Assembly (NCBI GenBank): GCA_963855995.1
Contig: OY979718.1
Location: 30,041,282 to 30,105,281, forward strand
Direction of reading: 5' to 3'
Source of the DNA: Muricea muricata
Taxonomy: Eukaryota; Cnidaria; Anthozoa; Malacalcyonacea; Plexauridae
DNA: 64,000 nt
Below the pieces are notes generated by a model, which did not search any database, was not told the origin of the DNA, and saw only the letters and a program-made list of their open reading frames with translations. Every line of letters starts with the position of its first letter. The first letter of the stretch is position 1. The position numbers and the translations under genes were made by a program. Of the stretch, positions 63,236 through 64,000 are shown in pieces.

Positions 63236-64000
63236 GAACTTAGCAAGTCGGGAATCATGTTTTCGGCGCTCAAACTATCGAGATGAGCGAAGTAACCCGT
63301 TGACATGAGAAACCTATAACTCTCTTGTAAACTGAACAGCAACGATCTTAGAACCATCAAAATTGCGTTTTAAGTGTTCTAGAAGCGATTTGAGCGTAAA
63401 AACATGCTCAAATCACCAACTAAAAATCGCCGTTTTATGTCAATCAGGGCGACGTTTTAGAGCTTAAAATGATGTTTTCAGTGCTAAAGTGAACGAGTTG
63501 AGTGCAATGATGTACTGCAATAACGGACCTAAAAGAGACCTTCTAAATGGAAATTGCAGAACTTAGCAAGTCGGGAATCACGTTTTCGGCGCTCAAACCA
63601 TCGGGATAAGCGAAATGACATGTTGAAATGAGAAACCTATAACTTGCTTGTACACTGAACAGAAACGATCTTAGAACTATAAAAATCGCGTTTTAAGCGC
63701 TCTAGAGGCGATTTGAACGTAAAAACATGCTGAAATCACCAACGAAAAGTTGCTGTTTTAAATCGATCAGGGTGACGTTTTAGAGCTTAAAATTATGTTT
63801 TCAGTGCTAAAGTGAACGAGTTGAGCGCAATAATGTACTGCAATCACGGACCTAAAAGAGACCTAATAAATGGAAATTGCAGAACTTAGCAAGTCGGGAA
63901 TCAGGTTTTCGGCGCTCAAATTATCGAGATGAGCGAAGTAACCCGTTGACATGAGAAACCTATAACTCTCTTGTAAACTGAAAAGAAACGATCTTAGAAG
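63236..64000 (+). repeat. Right-hand end of window: M2/M4, M3 and partial M4 monomers
   Basis: Monomers start at 63236, 63559 and 63882. The last is cut by the window after AGAAACGATCTTAGAAG. They resemble 15,490-16,250, with GCTCTAGAGGCG near 63,700 as an intermediate between GCTCTAGAAGCG and the GCTCCAGAGGCG of 15,954. The array clearly continues. Confidence 0.85.

Larger units (their letters stand above)
1..64000. repeat. Satellite DNA array, 322-323-bp monomer, head to tail
   Basis: The anchor GAACTTAGCAAG (GAACTAAGCATG in one class) recurs every 321 to 323 bp from base 1 to base 63,882. This gives 198 full monomers and one partial, all in one orientation. No interval departs from this pattern: there is no unique spacer, transposon or gene anywhere. 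Other near-constant landmarks in each monomer are AACGATCTTAGAA, a TCTAGA site, CAGGGTGACGTTTTAGAGC, AGTGCTAAAGTGAACGAG and GACCTAAAAGAGAC. The array starts and ends mid-stream, so its true limits lie outside the window. Arrays of this kind are typical of eukaryotic centromeres or heterochromatin; the location is inferred. I do not recognise the family. Because copies are nearly identical over several kilobases, assembly expansion or collapse cannot be excluded from sequence alone. Confidence 0.98.

Noticed and set aside
1..64000. CRISPR array
   Set aside because: The repeats are 322 bp and directly adjacent, with no short repeat plus variable spacer structure.
1..64000. Long terminal repeat or other transposon origin
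   Set aside because: I found no internal element, target-site duplications, primer-binding site or coding remnants. The periodicity is unbroken, although a transposon origin of the first monomer cannot be tested here.

Overview
The window is one uninterrupted satellite DNA array. From base 1 to base 64,000 it is head-to-tail copies of a single repeat of about 322 to 323 bp, all in the same orientation. The anchor is GAACTTAGCAAG, at 1, 323, 646, 969 and so on to 63,882. That is 198 complete copies in 63,881 bp (mean 322.6 bp) plus a partial one, and the array runs off both ends. I see no protein-coding gene, RNA gene, transposon, CRISPR array or unique sequence. An array of this size with higher-order structure indicates a eukaryote and a centromeric, pericentromeric or other heterochromatic location. 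I do not recognise the satellite family and cannot name the organism. The first monomer is 40% GC by hand count and CpG-rich. Many class-distinguishing sites are CG versus TG or CA, which suggests cytosine methylation.

The array has four nested levels. (1) Each 322-bp monomer is an old trimer of about 107-bp subunits (A, B, C). (2) The 322-bp monomers fall into five classes, named here M1 to M5, with M5 in two forms, M5a and M5b. The first M1 and M2 differ at about 8% of positions. (3) The classes recur in the order M1-M2-M3-M4-M5, giving a five-monomer higher-order repeat of about 1,613 bp. (4) Multi-kilobase blocks, offset by whole numbers of monomers (4, 5, 8, 16, 18, 20/21, 42/43), are duplicated with very few differences.

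Layout. 1-26.8 kb: an older-looking mosaic of 1,613-bp units mixed with 2- and 3-monomer fragments. It contains a 6-kb block present twice 13.55-13.88 kb apart (2.75-8.79 and 16.30-22.67 kb) and smaller 18-monomer and 8-monomer duplications. 26.8-30 kb: a 1,613-bp duplication with its own private variants. 30-54.7 kb: the youngest-looking part, made by successive tandem duplications of 1,291, 6,451, 2,579 and 5,161 bp whose copies are almost identical. 54.7-64 kb: returns to sequence matching 9-17 kb, so left-type sequence flanks the young core on both sides.

Other structure: a 14-bp perfect inverted repeat with a four-base A loop inside M5b; a landmark class M5a present 16 times but absent for 52 monomers; one precise monomer loss near 36.65 kb; and several chimeric monomers that record unequal exchange or gene conversion. 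Antisense reading frames of 79 to 89 codons recur because the repeat recurs, and I do not regard them as genes. All comparisons were done by eye, so block edges are good to tens of bases and difference counts are minimum estimates.
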